Shown: positions 27,501 through 34,669, numbered from the stretch's first letter. The stretch: 64,000 nt of DNA from Periplaneta americana (GCF_040183065.1 NC_091126.1:144238204-144302203); one strand, 5' to 3'. Notes: a model not told the origin generated them from the sequence alone. Numbers and translations are program-made.

Positions 27501-30500
27501 GGTTGAAAGTACCAGCGCACTTACCAACTGAGCTACCCGGGAACTCCACCCGACACCGTCTCAACTTTTCCCTTTATATCCACACAACTCGCGTGGGCTG
27601 ACGAAATGCCAGAGACCCACATCGAGTGCACACAATCTCTGTGTGACTTGGAATTGTGGTTTTCTGTTAACGTACACAGTGACGTATATATTATGCAAAT
27701 CTAGTCTTTCCGGTAAAGCTCCCTGTAAAGCAGATTTGAATAATTTCAAGGGAAAAATTGTTCCGGGGGCGGGTATCGATCCCGGGACCTCTGGTTGTAT
27801 GTACCAGCGCTCTTACCAACTGAGCTACCCGGGAACTCCACCCGACACCGTCTCAACTTTTCCCTTTATATCCACAGAACTCACGTGGGCTGACGAAATG
27901 CCAGAGACCCACATCGAGTGCACACAATCTCTGTGTGACTTGGAATTGTGGTTTTCTGTTAACGTACACAGTGACGTATATATTATGCAAATCTAGTCTT
28001 TCAGGTAAAGCTCCCTGTAAAGCAGATTTGAATAATTTCAAGGGAAAAATTGTTCCGGGGCAGGGTATCGATCCCGGGACCTCTGGTTGAAAGTACCAGC
28101 GCACTTACCAACTGAGCTACCCGGGAACTCCACCCGACACCGTCTCAACTTTTCCCTTTATATCCACACAACTCGCGTGGGCTGACGAAATGCCAGAGAC
28201 CCACATCGAGTGCACACAATCTCTGTGTGACTTGTAGTTCATGTAGTTTAGCAACCACAATTGGAGACGTGTGGACAAGTGCATTGTTGTGATGAAAAAA
28301 CACTATTTTCTTTGCCATATTCTGCCTCTTCTCGCCAATTTTCCCTTTCAGTTGCTACAGGAGATTTGAATAATATTCTCTGATTATTGTTCTCCCCTTC
28401 GCTACATAGTCAACCACGATTATCCCCTTAGAATCAAAGGACACGGATATCATGGCTTTCCCAACCAACTGAACAGCTTTTGCTTTCTTTGGAGGTGGAG
28501 AATCACTGTGCTTCCATTGTTTCGACTACAGTTTTGTCCCTAGTATGTAGTAGTGGATAAAGGTTTCATCAATGGTCACAAATAGCCTAAAATTTCGCGC
28601 GTATTTTTCTCCAAACAAGCCAACAATCCCTCGAAATTTGACATCGGACACTTTTGTTCCGGTGTACAATCCACTTTCCAGAGACCTTGGATATGCCCAA
28701 GACATTGACTAAGATGTGGTGCACCCATTCAGTTGAGATATGCATAACCTAGCTAATTTCACAGATTTTCAGTTGATGGTCATTTAACAGTATAACATGG
28801 GTTTTTTCTAAGATTTCTTCACTTGTTGTTACTGGATGTCCACCTTGACCATGTTTAAATAGTATCGCCTATTGTTCACAGTTGAAAATGCTGGAGCGAA
28901 TTCCCTCAGTGTAGCATCCACATTCGAACCCTTTAATTTATGTTGGACTCATTTTTGTTATTTTTCATTTTTGTCAATCTGTTCGGTGCACCAACTGCAA
29001 CTTTAAACTAGATACACAAAATGTAGTCAACAGAAAATTATGAATTTTCGTGCTTGAACTAATGTAACATGGCTGGTAACAATGGCGGCATTGTTGACAC
29101 GTTTTCAATTCCATCTATATGTCAGGTCACGAGCTTTAAAATGGCACCTCGTAGATTTCCTAATGCACATAAATTTCTCTATACTGTCCATAAAATATTT
29201 TTCATTAAATTTCTAAAAAGTCAACAAATGAATTATATATGCAACAATAATCCATCTATTGCTATTACCGTATATGTGGCAATGACGACATGGAGCCTAA
29301 CCAAGCTAGAAAAACGTAAATCCACAGTATTTCAGAATAATGTATCAAGGAATATTTTTGGTCCTCTTTCATCTGGCTGAAAGTAAGTGACAAGTTAGAA
29401 GTAAAAGTGGCATCCATGAATTATGAAATAAAGCTCCAATCACAAACATAATAACTGCAAAAATGTTACAATGGGCAGAACAAGGTGTACATGGGTGACA
29501 GCAGAAGTGTTAAGAAGATCGTGTATAATCCAGAATATTTAAAAGTAAAAGACTTTCAAGAAAACCAAGGTGTAGGTTTTACCTCAGAAGGCAGAAGGAT
29601 GTAGCCTAAGTTCAAAATCTCCATTCTGAGATATGGCGAAATGAATGTCCGCTTTGCATAGAGTAGATCTCACCTCAGAAGCCAGAAGGAAGTAGCGTTA
29701 AATCCAAAATCTCCATTTTGAAATATGGTGAAATGAATGTTCCACTTTGCACAGAGCTTATTTCCTTTGAATATCGAAATGTAAATGCAACCACAGTCTA
29801 GTATATAGAGTCACGAAGCTTGAGTTGTGAGGGTGCTAGGAACAATAGAATGTGCAGGTACTATTTCGCATTGTCTGTAATGCGGCGATATTAGTGATTA
29901 GCAACTATCTATGGATGCATATTTACTAAATATTGAGCTTCGTGACTGTATATACTAGACTGTGACGCATCCATCTCTGCAATTCGGAAGTACCAACATC
30001 AAAACAAGCATAAAATACTATTTATTATGAATCAACCCTAACCTGAAAATCCATACTTTGGTGTTTACTTCCTTTTGTCTTCTGATGCAAGAGATGGATA
30101 GATGAGATCACAAAAGAATGTCTGGAACGAGATGTTAGTAACTGGGAGAACCTAACATTGTCCAGAACAGAATTGAAGCACATTCTGGAATTGGTCCAGA
30201 GTCAACACAGTACATGATACTTGATTGATTGATTGACTGATCGATTGAATTGATTGGACAGTAATAAAATTGAGGGATCCACTCAGAGAAGGGGACAAGC
30301 CACAATTTCTGATATGTCAAATATCTCCTTATTTCACTGGAATGTGAAGAAATATCTTCAGATTAAACTCTGTGACTACATATTCCAGTGGTATCATTCA
30401 CATCTGTAAAATCTGGGATTTATGAGTACAAATGGAAGAGCGTTCCAACTTATGTAAACGTAAATCCTAACTGTGGCATATTAAGAAAATTCTGAAACTC

Positions 30501-33500
30501 CAAAATAAAGTTTATCTAAACATTTTTCAGATAATAGAGGTTCTACTGTATATGCTGGAAAAAGGATGTCCCTCCTTGGTAACTCTAAAATCTAGCAATG
30601 CTGGTACAAGCAGAATCAAATTTATTACTGGTTAGTAACCCAAACATTAAAGACAAACATGTAATCAGACTACTATTAATGAGACCACTTCTAATGAGTA
30701 ATGACAAAAGAAAAACTGAATACCAATTTATCATAGGAAGCTATTTGCACCGTCACATTACGAAATATTGAAATATTATGGAAACAAATCTTTTCTTAAG
30801 GAATAGCAAGCACAAGATTAATAAGCCTGACGTTAATTTGTGCCGTTCTTACTGGGAAAAAATTGGGCACCAAAATACAGTTTAATTTTCTACTACATCC
30901 ATCTCCTTCTCACTCTTTGTCACAAGCAGTCCCATTGTAAATGACAAGGTTAATAGGGTTTGATGTGAAAAATTAGTGACAAGCGGCCCTACTGTCTGTA
31001 ATAAAGTTAGGTAGGGTTTGATGAGGAAATTGATTAGTGACAAGTAGCCTCATTTTCAGTGATAAACTGATATGGTTATGTAGGTTTCAATGCTGAGACA
31101 GATTAATAACAATTTCTTCTCGCAAAAGTGATATATACATGTCAGGTGCACTATGTCTGTTCCAAGATTAGATGTCAATTTCAAGTAGCACACACATGTA
31201 ACTACTATAGTTATGTCAACATAGTTGTGAAATTCTAGACAGTGAGAAGTTACAGCAGGAAACTTTCAAACGCTATGCTTTGTCATAAATTGGTCTACTA
31301 CAGAAATCTGGCAAGGTCTGGAACAGTGTCAGTTTTGTGCCACCAGTTCCATGAAGACAGAGTATAGCAAAATATGTCATCAGCTACGTAAAGACTCACT
31401 GTCAACATAATTAAAAATAAGGCTAAACTAATGCTAAGGTAGTTTCTTTTTACTCCGCTTATACATCTTGCATTTACGAATCTGTAACAGGCTAGGTTTA
31501 GTTAGTTTAGGCTTTCATTCAACAATCAACTGCATCTCTACAAAAAAAAATCGCTTATAAATTCAAAGACTTTCACTTCCGAAATCACCGGAATTACCTC
31601 AGCACTAGTTTCCCCAAAAATAAAAAGACATGATAACATACCCCTCCCTTAACTACAAAATTGAATACTTTATGGTCCACTGTGGCAATATTTGCAATAA
31701 ACAGACGTAAATCTGACTGTTATCCTATTTTTTGTACTGTAACACAACCATTTGAGGCCTGGGTATAGAAAAATATGTTGAAGACTATGTGGGGTGTTTT
31801 GGCACCCCATTCGTTATTTACACAATTTGGTTGTTTTTAATCTAAACATATTTTATTTACTCGCGTGAGCTTTCTGCTCTCTTATTTCTTGCTTAGATAA
31901 GCATCAAGTTTTAGTATACTTGCGCCAGTGGCCTTGCGAGCCATAACTCGCTGATCCCTGAAGCACTGGACTCCACAAAGATTCTAGCAATTGATATAAA
32001 TATTTTATTTAATTTACAAGTGCTTAAGATGCACAACTAAATACTTTAAACCTTACCCAATCTATTTTCATGTCCTCTGAAAGCATTTTACAGGTCAATA
32101 AAACAAAAAATTACTAATGTGACTGTTAATGTTTTAAGTTTGCAGTACAACTGTAATAAATATTTATGCAATGATTTTAGAAGAATTTAAGAAAGCAACT
32201 TTTGTACGCTAGAAATAGAATTCAAGCTACAGTAATCATATAAACCAAAAGGGAAATTGCAATTTTCCTGACAGGATCTCACAAAAAATATTGAAAATAT
32301 CTCTAGAAGCAGTTATTTTATCAATAGCTATCCTCTCTTCACGCATGTTGACATCATCAAATCTCAGAATACTACACAAAAATAACACACTGTGCACAGG
32401 ACTTTCTCCTCTCTGATTTGTGTATATAATTATTGTGTCCACAATTTCAGCATCAAAAAGTTGTTTAAAAATATTTTCAATCCTGTTAGTCTCACATGAT
32501 CAGCAGGACCATATCTAACACTATGTTAGCTCAACTTCTACGCACAGGTAGGTATGGAGACTTTTTCCATTTTTCTCCATTTTGTTGGAAACATAGATGA
32601 TTCATCATCACTGCTGTCTCTTGAATCTTGATCCATTACATCATTTTCACTTGTATATCATGAAGCTCTTCATTGGCGGTAATTGTATCAACAAATTCTT
32701 CCACCATTTCTGTAACATCTTCTGTTTCAGAATTAAAGAACTTTCATTCACCATTACTTCTGACGCTTCTTCAGTAAGTGAACATTCAGAACTTTTAGAC
32801 TTCCAATTTTACGTTTTGACATTTTTACAAAATCATTTTGACTCATATGTTACATTTTAGTTGCTGCCTATGAGCTACAAATACAGTTGACTGGATTCAA
32901 CAATGGACTTAAGATGCAAAACCAGTGTGAGAATGTAACGAATATTTAAATTTAAATAAAACATGCTACCAATAATGATAGGCCTATATATTTTTGTAGC
33001 AAAGAAGAAAATAATAATAGGTAACATAGAAGACCATGTGGAGTATTTTGACAACCCCCATCAATAATAATTCATTTTATAAAGAAAAACAGAGACAGGG
33101 GCTTCCTTTCATGGGGAATATGAAACCAGAAAGTACATGCAACACATTGCAGAAGAACCATAACACAACAATAAACATTACTATACTTTCAACTGAAAAA
33201 TGTGCAATGGGGCATCAAAATACCCCACCTGGCTCTCAAAGAGTTAATTCAAAGCATACAATCGTCGAAATACAAACATAATTATATAATAGAGTGAAAT
33301 CAAGGAAAAGTTGTGCTTCAAAATGAATCACTTCTTTTGTAAATAAAACTAACCAAACCTATCAGCTACAGACTCAACAACAAAAAGTACCGGCCATTTA
33401 CCACTTCTACGTGCTTGCGGAAAGTTAGCAAAGTGTCAATTGTACATCTATTATTACTTAACCAAAAACTACCAATGTAATATAACCAAACCCACCTCTT

Positions 33501-33595
33501 TTCACATGTCTGAAGTGGCAGTACGGTCTTTCGCATAGTCCGCTGTCGTAAAACGGGCAATTTATAGTCTTAAAATATCCTGTTGACGGCAACAT
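2190..33595 (-). CDS. REXO1: REXO1-like RNA exonuclease 1 homolog, 5' seven coding exons (gene runs off left edge)
   Basis: Joined coding exons, in transcript order: 33595-33496, 24530-22959, 15962-15769, 11467-11324, 6483-6315, 4284-4061, 2324-2190. Lengths 100+1572+194+144+169+224+135 = 2538 nt, exactly 846 codons; every intron starts GT and ends AG and every phase matches. Seen: an N-terminal CX7CX4CX3H zinc finger (residues 13-30), a long Ser/Lys/Glu-rich low-complexity middle (about 350-555), the [11 protein letters not shown] motif, the RIAHVPN and RVAHKPSA motifs and the [14 protein letters not shown] block. This order is characteristic of metazoan REXO1 (ELOA-binding protein 1). In the family a C-terminal DEDDh 3'-5' exonuclease domain follows (vertebrate protein about 1,200 residues); it is not in the window. 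Expected nuclear protein acting on RNA. The family assignment rests on remembered motifs, not a search. Confidence 0.85.
2385..2480. repeat. possible transposon-end fragment (ACAGGGTGATACAGG)
   Basis: The segment starts ACAGGGTGATACAGGAGG and continues through a purine-rich AAAGGGCAGTATG stretch. It resembles end sequences of common insect repeat families. No partner end was found. Confidence 0.25.
3371..3478. repeat. 28-bp tandem repeat, about four copies
   Basis: A unit ATCACTTCCCTAGCATTTGT plus TCGTTTTC is repeated with almost no change; the last copy is partial. Direct and uninterrupted, so not a CRISPR. Confidence 0.85.
3464..3893. repeat. diverged tandem duplication of about 190-250 bp
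   Basis: 3464-3661 and 3714-3893 share many blocks, for example CTATAAAACATGCTTTGCGA and CAAACGTTTTGGTGAAGC (CAAACATTTTGGTGAAGC in copy 2). Both end AAGTCAATTAATATTT. Each copy could encode a MxAPFKxFGEAN peptide but the frames are short and diverged; no function inferred. Confidence 0.7.
4061..4284 (-). CDS. REXO1: REXO1 coding exon 6: RIAHVPN / RVAHKPSA segment
   Basis: Acceptor TTTCAG|CT and donor CTGCA|GTAAGT. The exon is 224 nt, phase 1 to phase 0, residues 727-801. It starts [20 protein letters not shown], continues with a basic helix (KEQFEKRRQ) and a Ser/Pro/Ala linker, and ends [11 protein letters not shown]. Duplicated (K/R)xRIAH / RVAH motifs just before the KxPANVRQ block are a hallmark I recall from REXO1 proteins. 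Confidence 0.85.
4476..4628. repeat. ATATG-type satellite tract
   Basis: Irregular tandem array of TATGATATGA/TATGATATAT units. The last 12 bp (GATATGATATAT, 4617-4628) served as the target site of the SINE that follows. Confidence 0.85.
4629..4894 (-). mobile_element. tRNA-derived SINE, family B, with 12-bp target duplication
   Basis: On the minus strand the head reads TCCACACCTGTGGGGTAACA and contains a decayed B box (GGGTTAGATTCCC); the 3' end is T-rich on plus. Target duplications GATATGATATAT at 4617-4628 and 4895-4906 are exact. Same family as 5394-5654 and 19219-19472. Confidence 0.85.
5068..5296 (+). mobile_element. tRNA-derived SINE, family A, with 11-bp target duplication
   Basis: The head GTCGACCTGGTTGGCAAGTT holds an A-box-like TTGGCAAGTTGGTATAGC and a B box GGTTCGATCCC. 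The tail is AAATAAAACATAACATAAC. Exact duplications TCTCTTCATAA at 5057-5067 and 5297-5307. Copies at 39059 and 42856 share the whole body. Confidence 0.9.
5394..5654 (-). mobile_element. tRNA-derived SINE, family B, with 10-bp target duplication
   Basis: Same body as 4629-4894. The minus-strand B box GGGTTCGAATCCC is intact. CTCAATATTG flanks it at 5384-5393 and 5655-5664. It sits about 300 bp from the other family-B copy in the same REXO1 intron. Confidence 0.88.
5711..6285 (+). pseudogene. decayed mariner-superfamily transposase
   Basis: Scattered frames give a helix-turn-helix-like N part ([20 protein letters not shown]) and then [12 protein letters not shown] and [18 protein letters not shown]. 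The DEAHF Asp and the VTVWCG strand are typical of an insect IS630/mariner-type transposase. Stops and frameshifts are frequent; the C-terminal part is missing. It ends just outside REXO1 exon 5. Confidence 0.75.
6315..6483 (-). CDS. REXO1: REXO1 coding exon 5
   Basis: Acceptor TTTTAAG|GT (the polypyrimidine tract is poor) and donor GGTG|GTAAGT. The exon is 169 nt, phase 0 to phase 1, residues 671-726 plus one base. It encodes [20 protein letters not shown], a predicted amphipathic helix, followed by a Ser/Thr-rich linker. A decayed mariner-like transposase (5711-6280) ends about 35 bp downstream of its donor. Confidence 0.8.
6527..6583. repeat. CAA/TAA trinucleotide microsatellite
   Basis: Consecutive CAA units pass into AAT/TAA units, about 19 triplets in total. 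Confidence 0.9.
7598..8245 (+). mobile_element. 5'-truncated Penelope-like element, GIY-YIG end
   Basis: One open frame starts [20 protein letters not shown] and includes [20 protein letters not shown] then FHTRYNEH, the GIY-YIG nuclease of Penelope-like elements. It ends in a Pro/His-rich tail and is followed by a hammerhead motif (8133-8177) and a pLTR-like AT-rich end. The reverse transcriptase is absent. Protein is about 90% like that of the copy at 48092-49249 by eye. Confidence 0.88.
8133..8177 (+). ncRNA. type I hammerhead ribozyme motif of Penelope-like element
   Basis: In order: stem I strand GACA (8133-8136), core CTGATGA (8137-8143), a degraded stem II, GAAA (8161-8164), stem III TGG/CCG, cleavage triplet GTC (8171-8173), stem I strand TGTC (8174-8177). 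Stem II (GACG...CATC) has one mismatch, so activity is uncertain. Hammerheads in Penelope-like termini are established. Confidence 0.72.
8330..8470 (+). pseudogene. piggyBac transposase fragment
   Basis: The frame reads KLEIVTF, a stop, then [18 protein letters not shown]. TxGGVDxVDxL near the third catalytic Asp is typical of piggyBac transposases. Only about 45 codons are recognisable. Confidence 0.65.
8624..9434 (+). mobile_element. internally deleted pogo-like DNA transposon with TA target duplication
   Basis: Terminal inverted repeats start CAGTGAAACTTCCC and end GGGAAGTTTCACTG, flanked by TA at 8622-8623 and 9435-9436. Sub-terminal AATAGCGGAC-type repeats recur. Inside (9030-9165) a frame [20 protein letters not shown], then [16 protein letters not shown], is the N-terminal CENP-B/psq-like helix-turn-helix of pogo transposases, broken by a frameshift. 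The catalytic domain is gone. Confidence 0.88.
9968..10615. mobile_element. TIR element (MITE-like), superfamily unknown
   Basis: The segment GCTGTAAGAAAAATCCTAAT near 9980 recurs inverted as TTTAGGATTTTTCTTACAGC near 10590. Arms of roughly 40 bp diverge at the outer ends, so exact borders and target duplication are not clear. Confidence 0.6.
11324..11467 (-). CDS. REXO1: REXO1 coding exon 4
   Basis: Acceptor TTTCAG|AA and donor ATGCAG|GTAAGT. The exon is 144 nt, phase 0 to phase 0, residues 623-670. It encodes a Lys/Glu-rich start, then [20 protein letters not shown] and a Pro-rich end (KQPPNPMQ). The strong donor and the exact phase fit on both sides support it. I know no distinct domain here; vertebrate REXO1 has an equivalent basic linker. 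Confidence 0.82.
11600..12775 (-). mobile_element. hAT-like element with transposase C-terminal remnant
   Basis: The two ends carry inverted ATCGATTAA-rich sequence, TAGTGCTGTTG on the left and CACAACACTA on the right. On the minus strand about 12040-11918 a frame reads [20 protein letters not shown] then [16 protein letters not shown], the C-terminal hAT dimerisation segment. The rest of the transposase is unrecognisable. Confidence 0.7.
14812..15704. mobile_element. Harbinger-like MITE with TAA target duplication
   Basis: Left end AGGTTGGTTCACAATAAACC; right end GGTTTATTGTGAACCAGCCT. TIR similarity continues for about 50 bp. TAA at 14809-14811 and 15705-15707. The 3-bp TWA duplication and the GGTTCACA-type end suggest PIF/Harbinger. 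No transposase seen. Lies 62 bp past the REXO1 exon 3 donor. Confidence 0.82.
15769..15962 (-). CDS. REXO1: REXO1 coding exon 3
   Basis: Acceptor TTTCAG|GT (15963-15965) and donor CATAAG|GTATTT (15768). The exon is 194 nt, phase 1 to phase 0, residues 558-622. It encodes a Ser/Thr/acidic stretch ([14 protein letters not shown]) ending in [20 protein letters not shown]. The EC-x2-IF-x-E(F/Y) pattern is a conserved REXO1 segment. The exon is too short and flanked too closely by stops to be a listed ORF. A Harbinger-like MITE ends 62 bp downstream of the donor side, at 15704-15707. Confidence 0.85.
16072..16160. repeat. pogo-like terminal fragment
   Basis: It begins ACAGTGAAACTTCTCAACAG and repeats AGCAGACAC/GTGTCCAGTATTGAG motifs like the end of the element at 8624. 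No second end was located. Confidence 0.5.
16215..16556 (+). mobile_element. tRNA-derived SINE, family C, with inverted tail piece
   Basis: 16283-16556 is one plus-strand unit: a body, then a tRNA-like block with GGGGTAGCTCAGTCGGTAGA (A box) and GGGATCGATACCC (B box), then TTTTTCCTTGAAATTATT. 16215-16282 is the tail of a unit in the opposite direction, joined head to head near 16281. Same family as the trimer at 27402-28232. Confidence 0.75.
16600..17370 (+). pseudogene. LINE 3' end (Jockey/CR1-like reverse transcriptase C-terminus)
   Basis: Two frames joined by a shift near 16870 read [38 protein letters not shown], then [32 protein letters not shown] and [16 protein letters not shown]. KxLGIxLDxxLxW and the ALCIIT and LF-x-LP motifs are the C-terminal region of Jockey/CR1-clade proteins. 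The element ends with a short (TGAT)n tail at 17360-17370. Confidence 0.82.
17841..18281. mobile_element. pogo/Tigger-like MITE
   Basis: Left end TACAGTGGACTCTCCTAAGT; right end GTCGAACTTATGAGC then TTCTACTGTA. Both ends carry AAGTTCGAC/GTCGAACTT sub-repeats in inverted orientation and end in TACAGT/ACTGTA. No transposase domain recognised inside. Confidence 0.6.
18380..20020 (+). pseudogene. decayed DNA-transposon transposase, superfamily not certain
   Basis: Plus-strand pieces in mixed frames: [50 protein letters not shown], a Cys-rich TCTTCDL, then after a SINE insertion [10 protein letters not shown]. The E-SHY and D-NC-GQN motifs recall a common insect transposase family whose name I cannot give with confidence. 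Many stops. Confidence 0.45.
19219..19472 (-). mobile_element. tRNA-derived SINE, family B, with 11-bp target duplication
   Basis: TCAAACATGTT at 19208-19218 and 19473-19483 flanks the element. The minus-strand B box GGGTTCGAATCCC is intact. It interrupts the decayed transposase at 18380-20020, so it is younger than that element. Confidence 0.88.
20300..20475 (+). pseudogene. mariner-superfamily transposase C-terminal fragment
   Basis: The frame reads [20 protein letters not shown], a stop, then a [12 protein letters not shown] stretch. YPxYSxDLxxxDFF is the third catalytic Asp region of mariner-type transposases. Frameshifted and partial. Confidence 0.65.
22069..22906. mobile_element. Harbinger-like MITE with TTA target duplication
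   Basis: Left end AGGTTACGGTCACACGTC; right end GACGTGTGACCGTACCT. TTA at 22066-22068 and 22907-22909 (TTAA is also possible). Sub-terminal GTTCACACGTCGC and CTACTTTTGC repeats occur in both orientations. No transposase frame. Its right end lies about 50 bp past the REXO1 exon 2 donor. Confidence 0.82.
22959..24530 (-). CDS. REXO1: REXO1 coding exon 2: large low-complexity exon
   Basis: Acceptor TTACAG|AT at 24531-24536 and donor CCAG|GTAAGC at 22958. The exon is 1,572 nt, phase 1 in and phase 1 out, and encodes residues 34-557. It holds a Pro/Tyr-rich part with repeated Y-x-P motifs ([51 protein letters not shown]). An acidic stretch around [20 protein letters not shown] follows, then a highly charged Ser/Lys/His/Glu tract of about 200 residues resembling RS/SKH-rich nuclear proteins. 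The open frame continues past the donor to about 22612 into a MITE; that extension is intron, because the splice site restores the frame of exon 3. Confidence 0.85.
25024..25438. mobile_element. Penelope-like 3' end with inverted copy of itself
   Basis: 25199-25370 (+) encodes [28 protein letters not shown] and a Pro-rich tail ending SEEGQ and stop, the C-terminus of a second Penelope-like family. The terminal ~170 bp (25262-25432) recur inverted at 25028-25200 (for example GACTCCACATTACACTACAC and its complement). Inverted end duplications are typical of Penelope insertions. Confidence 0.78.
25353..25392 (+). ncRNA. degenerate hammerhead ribozyme motif
   Basis: CTGAAGA (25356-25362), stem II GGTC...GGCT, then GTAA where GAAA is needed, then CATGTTA. 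The inverted copy (25072-25110, minus) has a good GGCC...GGCC stem II but AACA instead of GAAA. Both are probably inactive. Confidence 0.45.
26556..27174. mobile_element. TIR element nested in the mariner
   Basis: Ends TACTGGGTGTTCA and TGAACACCCAGTA are perfect inverted repeats (the outer TA may be the target duplication); similarity continues for about 30 bp (TTCAAAGTGTGT / ACACATTTTGAA). Mariner coding sequence resumes at once to its right. No transposase frame recognised; a 91-codon frame inside has no family features. Confidence 0.7.
27402..28232 (-). mobile_element. trimeric tRNA-like SINE (family C), 292-bp tandem units, 13-bp target duplication
   Basis: The block GTAAAGCTCCCTGTAAAGCA starts at 27421, 27713 and 28005, a period of exactly 292 bp twice. 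Each unit carries on the minus strand GGGTAGCTCAGTTGGTAAG (A box) and GGGATCGATACCC (B box). The array is bounded by TGTAGTTCATGTA at 27389-27401 and 28233-28245, so all units arrived in one insertion. The host is the mariner at 26427-28985. Confidence 0.9.
29581..29756. repeat. two-copy tandem repeat, about 92 bp
   Basis: ACCTCAGAAGGCAGAAGGAT and ACCTCAGAAGCCAGAAGGAA begin two copies that both continue through AAAATCTCCATT and GAAATGAATGT to TTTGCA-AGAG. Confidence 0.8.
29792..29964. mobile_element. MITE with CACAGTCTAGTATATA ends (copy 1)
   Basis: Ends CACAGTCTAGTATATAGAGT and ACTGTATATACTAGACTGTG; TIR about 31 bp. Flanks ATGCAAC and ACGCATC agree at 5 of 7 bases, consistent with a decayed 7-bp target duplication. 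About 90% like the copy at 38472. Confidence 0.8.
31440..31640. repeat. repeat shared with 38080-38470
   Basis: Both loci contain ACTCCGCTTATA-ATCTTGCAT, CGAATCTGT-ACAGG-TAGG, CTTATAAATTCAA and AATCACCGGAA-TA-CTCAG in the same order. The copy at 38 kb has an extra inverted segment in the middle. Confidence 0.65.
31755..33250 (-). mobile_element. decayed piggyBac-like element
   Basis: Inverted ends: TTTGAGGCCTGGG with TGGGGTGTTTTGGCACCCCA on the left, and TGGGGCATCAAAATACCCCA with CTGGCTCTCAAAGAGTTAA on the right; a TTAA lies at the right border. Minus-strand pieces (32800-32236) include an acidic N part ([19 protein letters not shown]) and [45 protein letters not shown], typical of the central piggyBac domain. 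C-terminal half missing, several frame breaks. Confidence 0.72.
33496..33595 (-). CDS. REXO1: REXO1 coding exon 1: start codon and CCCH zinc finger
   Basis: The ATG at 33595 opens [20 protein letters not shown], then [10 protein letters not shown]. Cys13, Cys21, Cys26 and His30 form a CX7CX4CX3H finger nearly identical to the start of vertebrate REXO1. The donor is AGAG|GTGGGT, phase 1 after residue 33. It joins in phase to the acceptor at 24531 (split codon G|AT, Asp34), giving an intron of 8,965 bp. The exon is only 33 codons, so it does not appear as a long ORF. A TATAAATT occurs inside the exon on this strand, so it cannot be the promoter. Confidence 0.88.
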
Positions 33596-33729
33596 TTTTG
33601 CTATAAATTATTCTCGCCCATAATTTTAATCATAATAACAACGGTAATACATAACATTGTAAAAAATGTTTAAGCTCACAACATAATACCAAACAGTTAC
33701 ATCCATTTGTAACGCTGTGCGCTTATAAA

Positions 33730-33965
33730 TACCAGTGTGCCAACTACAGAAACATGGAATCCTCTACAACGCCGCTAAAATGTCACTACATTCCGCTAAG
33801 TTTCTAGCTAAACCAACGATTTTAGCTCGTTGAGCTAAACACTAAACGTATCAGCGTATCGGTTTATTCCGAATCTCAGCGCTGAGCAATTAGCAGTGTG
33901 CCCAACCCCAGAAATACAGAGAAGCCAAAATCCACTACATTCCGCTACGGTTGTCCGCACTGAAT
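33730..33965. repeat. short duplicated motif upstream of REXO1
   Basis: CAGTGTGCC, CAGAAA and CACTACATTCCGCTA occur in order at 33733-33797 and again at 33893-33952. This lies 140-370 bp upstream of the REXO1 ATG, in the likely promoter or 5' UTR region. It may be a repeat rather than a regulatory pair. Confidence 0.45.
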
Positions 33966-34476
33966 ACATATACAGAAATAAAGAAACTGGCCACCCTACT
34001 CCATTATCTCCTGTCCTAGTTGCCTCATAATAGATGCCACTTCTGAGGTTCAGAACCTGTTTCGGACAGTTGACTAAACAACAACAAATAACTATATTAA
34101 GGGATCATAAAAAAAGTTTTTCATGCTTTCTGACATAATTTATATTGTTTGAAAGTCAAAGCTGTGAATTAATATATTATACAGTATTAATTTTTATTTC
34201 TTATCTATTCACGAATGTCTCAATTTAAATAAAGACTAGTGTTTTGTTAACAGACATAAGTAGGGTCCAGTCATATTATTTTATTAAAACATATTTATTT
34301 TATACAGACACGTCTGAAAACAAGTAGCTTTATTTATACTTCTCTCTGAAATCACACACTACAGATTAAAATGTGCTTGTATTATTATCTAATGTTACTC
34401 ACTGGTGCACTCAGGAATTTCTCTTGGGGGTGGTCCAATAAAACGATATTAAGTTACATAAATACACACACAACCA

Positions 34477-34638
34477 ACATACATACATATATACATACAT
34501 ACATACATACCATACATACATACATACATACATACATACCATACATACCATACATACATACATACATACATACATACATACATACATACATACATACATA
34601 CATACATACATACATACATACATACATACATACATACA

Positions 34639-34669
<31 letters not shown>

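Larger units (their letters stand above)
26427..28985 (-). pseudogene. mariner transposon, transposase broken by stops and two insertions
   Basis: The left TIR GAGGGTTGTTTGGAAAGTTC follows TA. Reading leftwards from about 28985: [97 protein letters not shown], then past the [20 protein letters not shown] and [20 protein letters not shown]. Catalytic residues TIDET and SLDLAP are visible; HNNA replaces the usual HDNA (Asp to Asn). The YxPDLAP segment is tandemly triplicated. The right TIR was not found. Confidence 0.88.
24531..33495 (-). other. REXO1 intron 1 (8,965 bp)
   Basis: GT at 33495 and AG at 24531. Contains the Penelope end, mariner stack, tandem repeats, a MITE and the piggyBac. 24540-25020, 25440-26420, 29000-29580 and 29970-31430 hold nothing I recognise; 30900-31080 has three weakly similar GTGACAAG-CGGCC-type blocks. 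Confidence 0.7.

Noticed and set aside
27402..28232. hammerhead retrozyme
   Set aside because: The tandem form fits, and CTGACGA occurs in each unit, but GAAA overlaps it with no stem II and there is no GTC with a closing stem I.
33560..33570. TATA box for REXO1
   Set aside because: The TATAAATT lies inside the first coding exon, downstream of the ATG.
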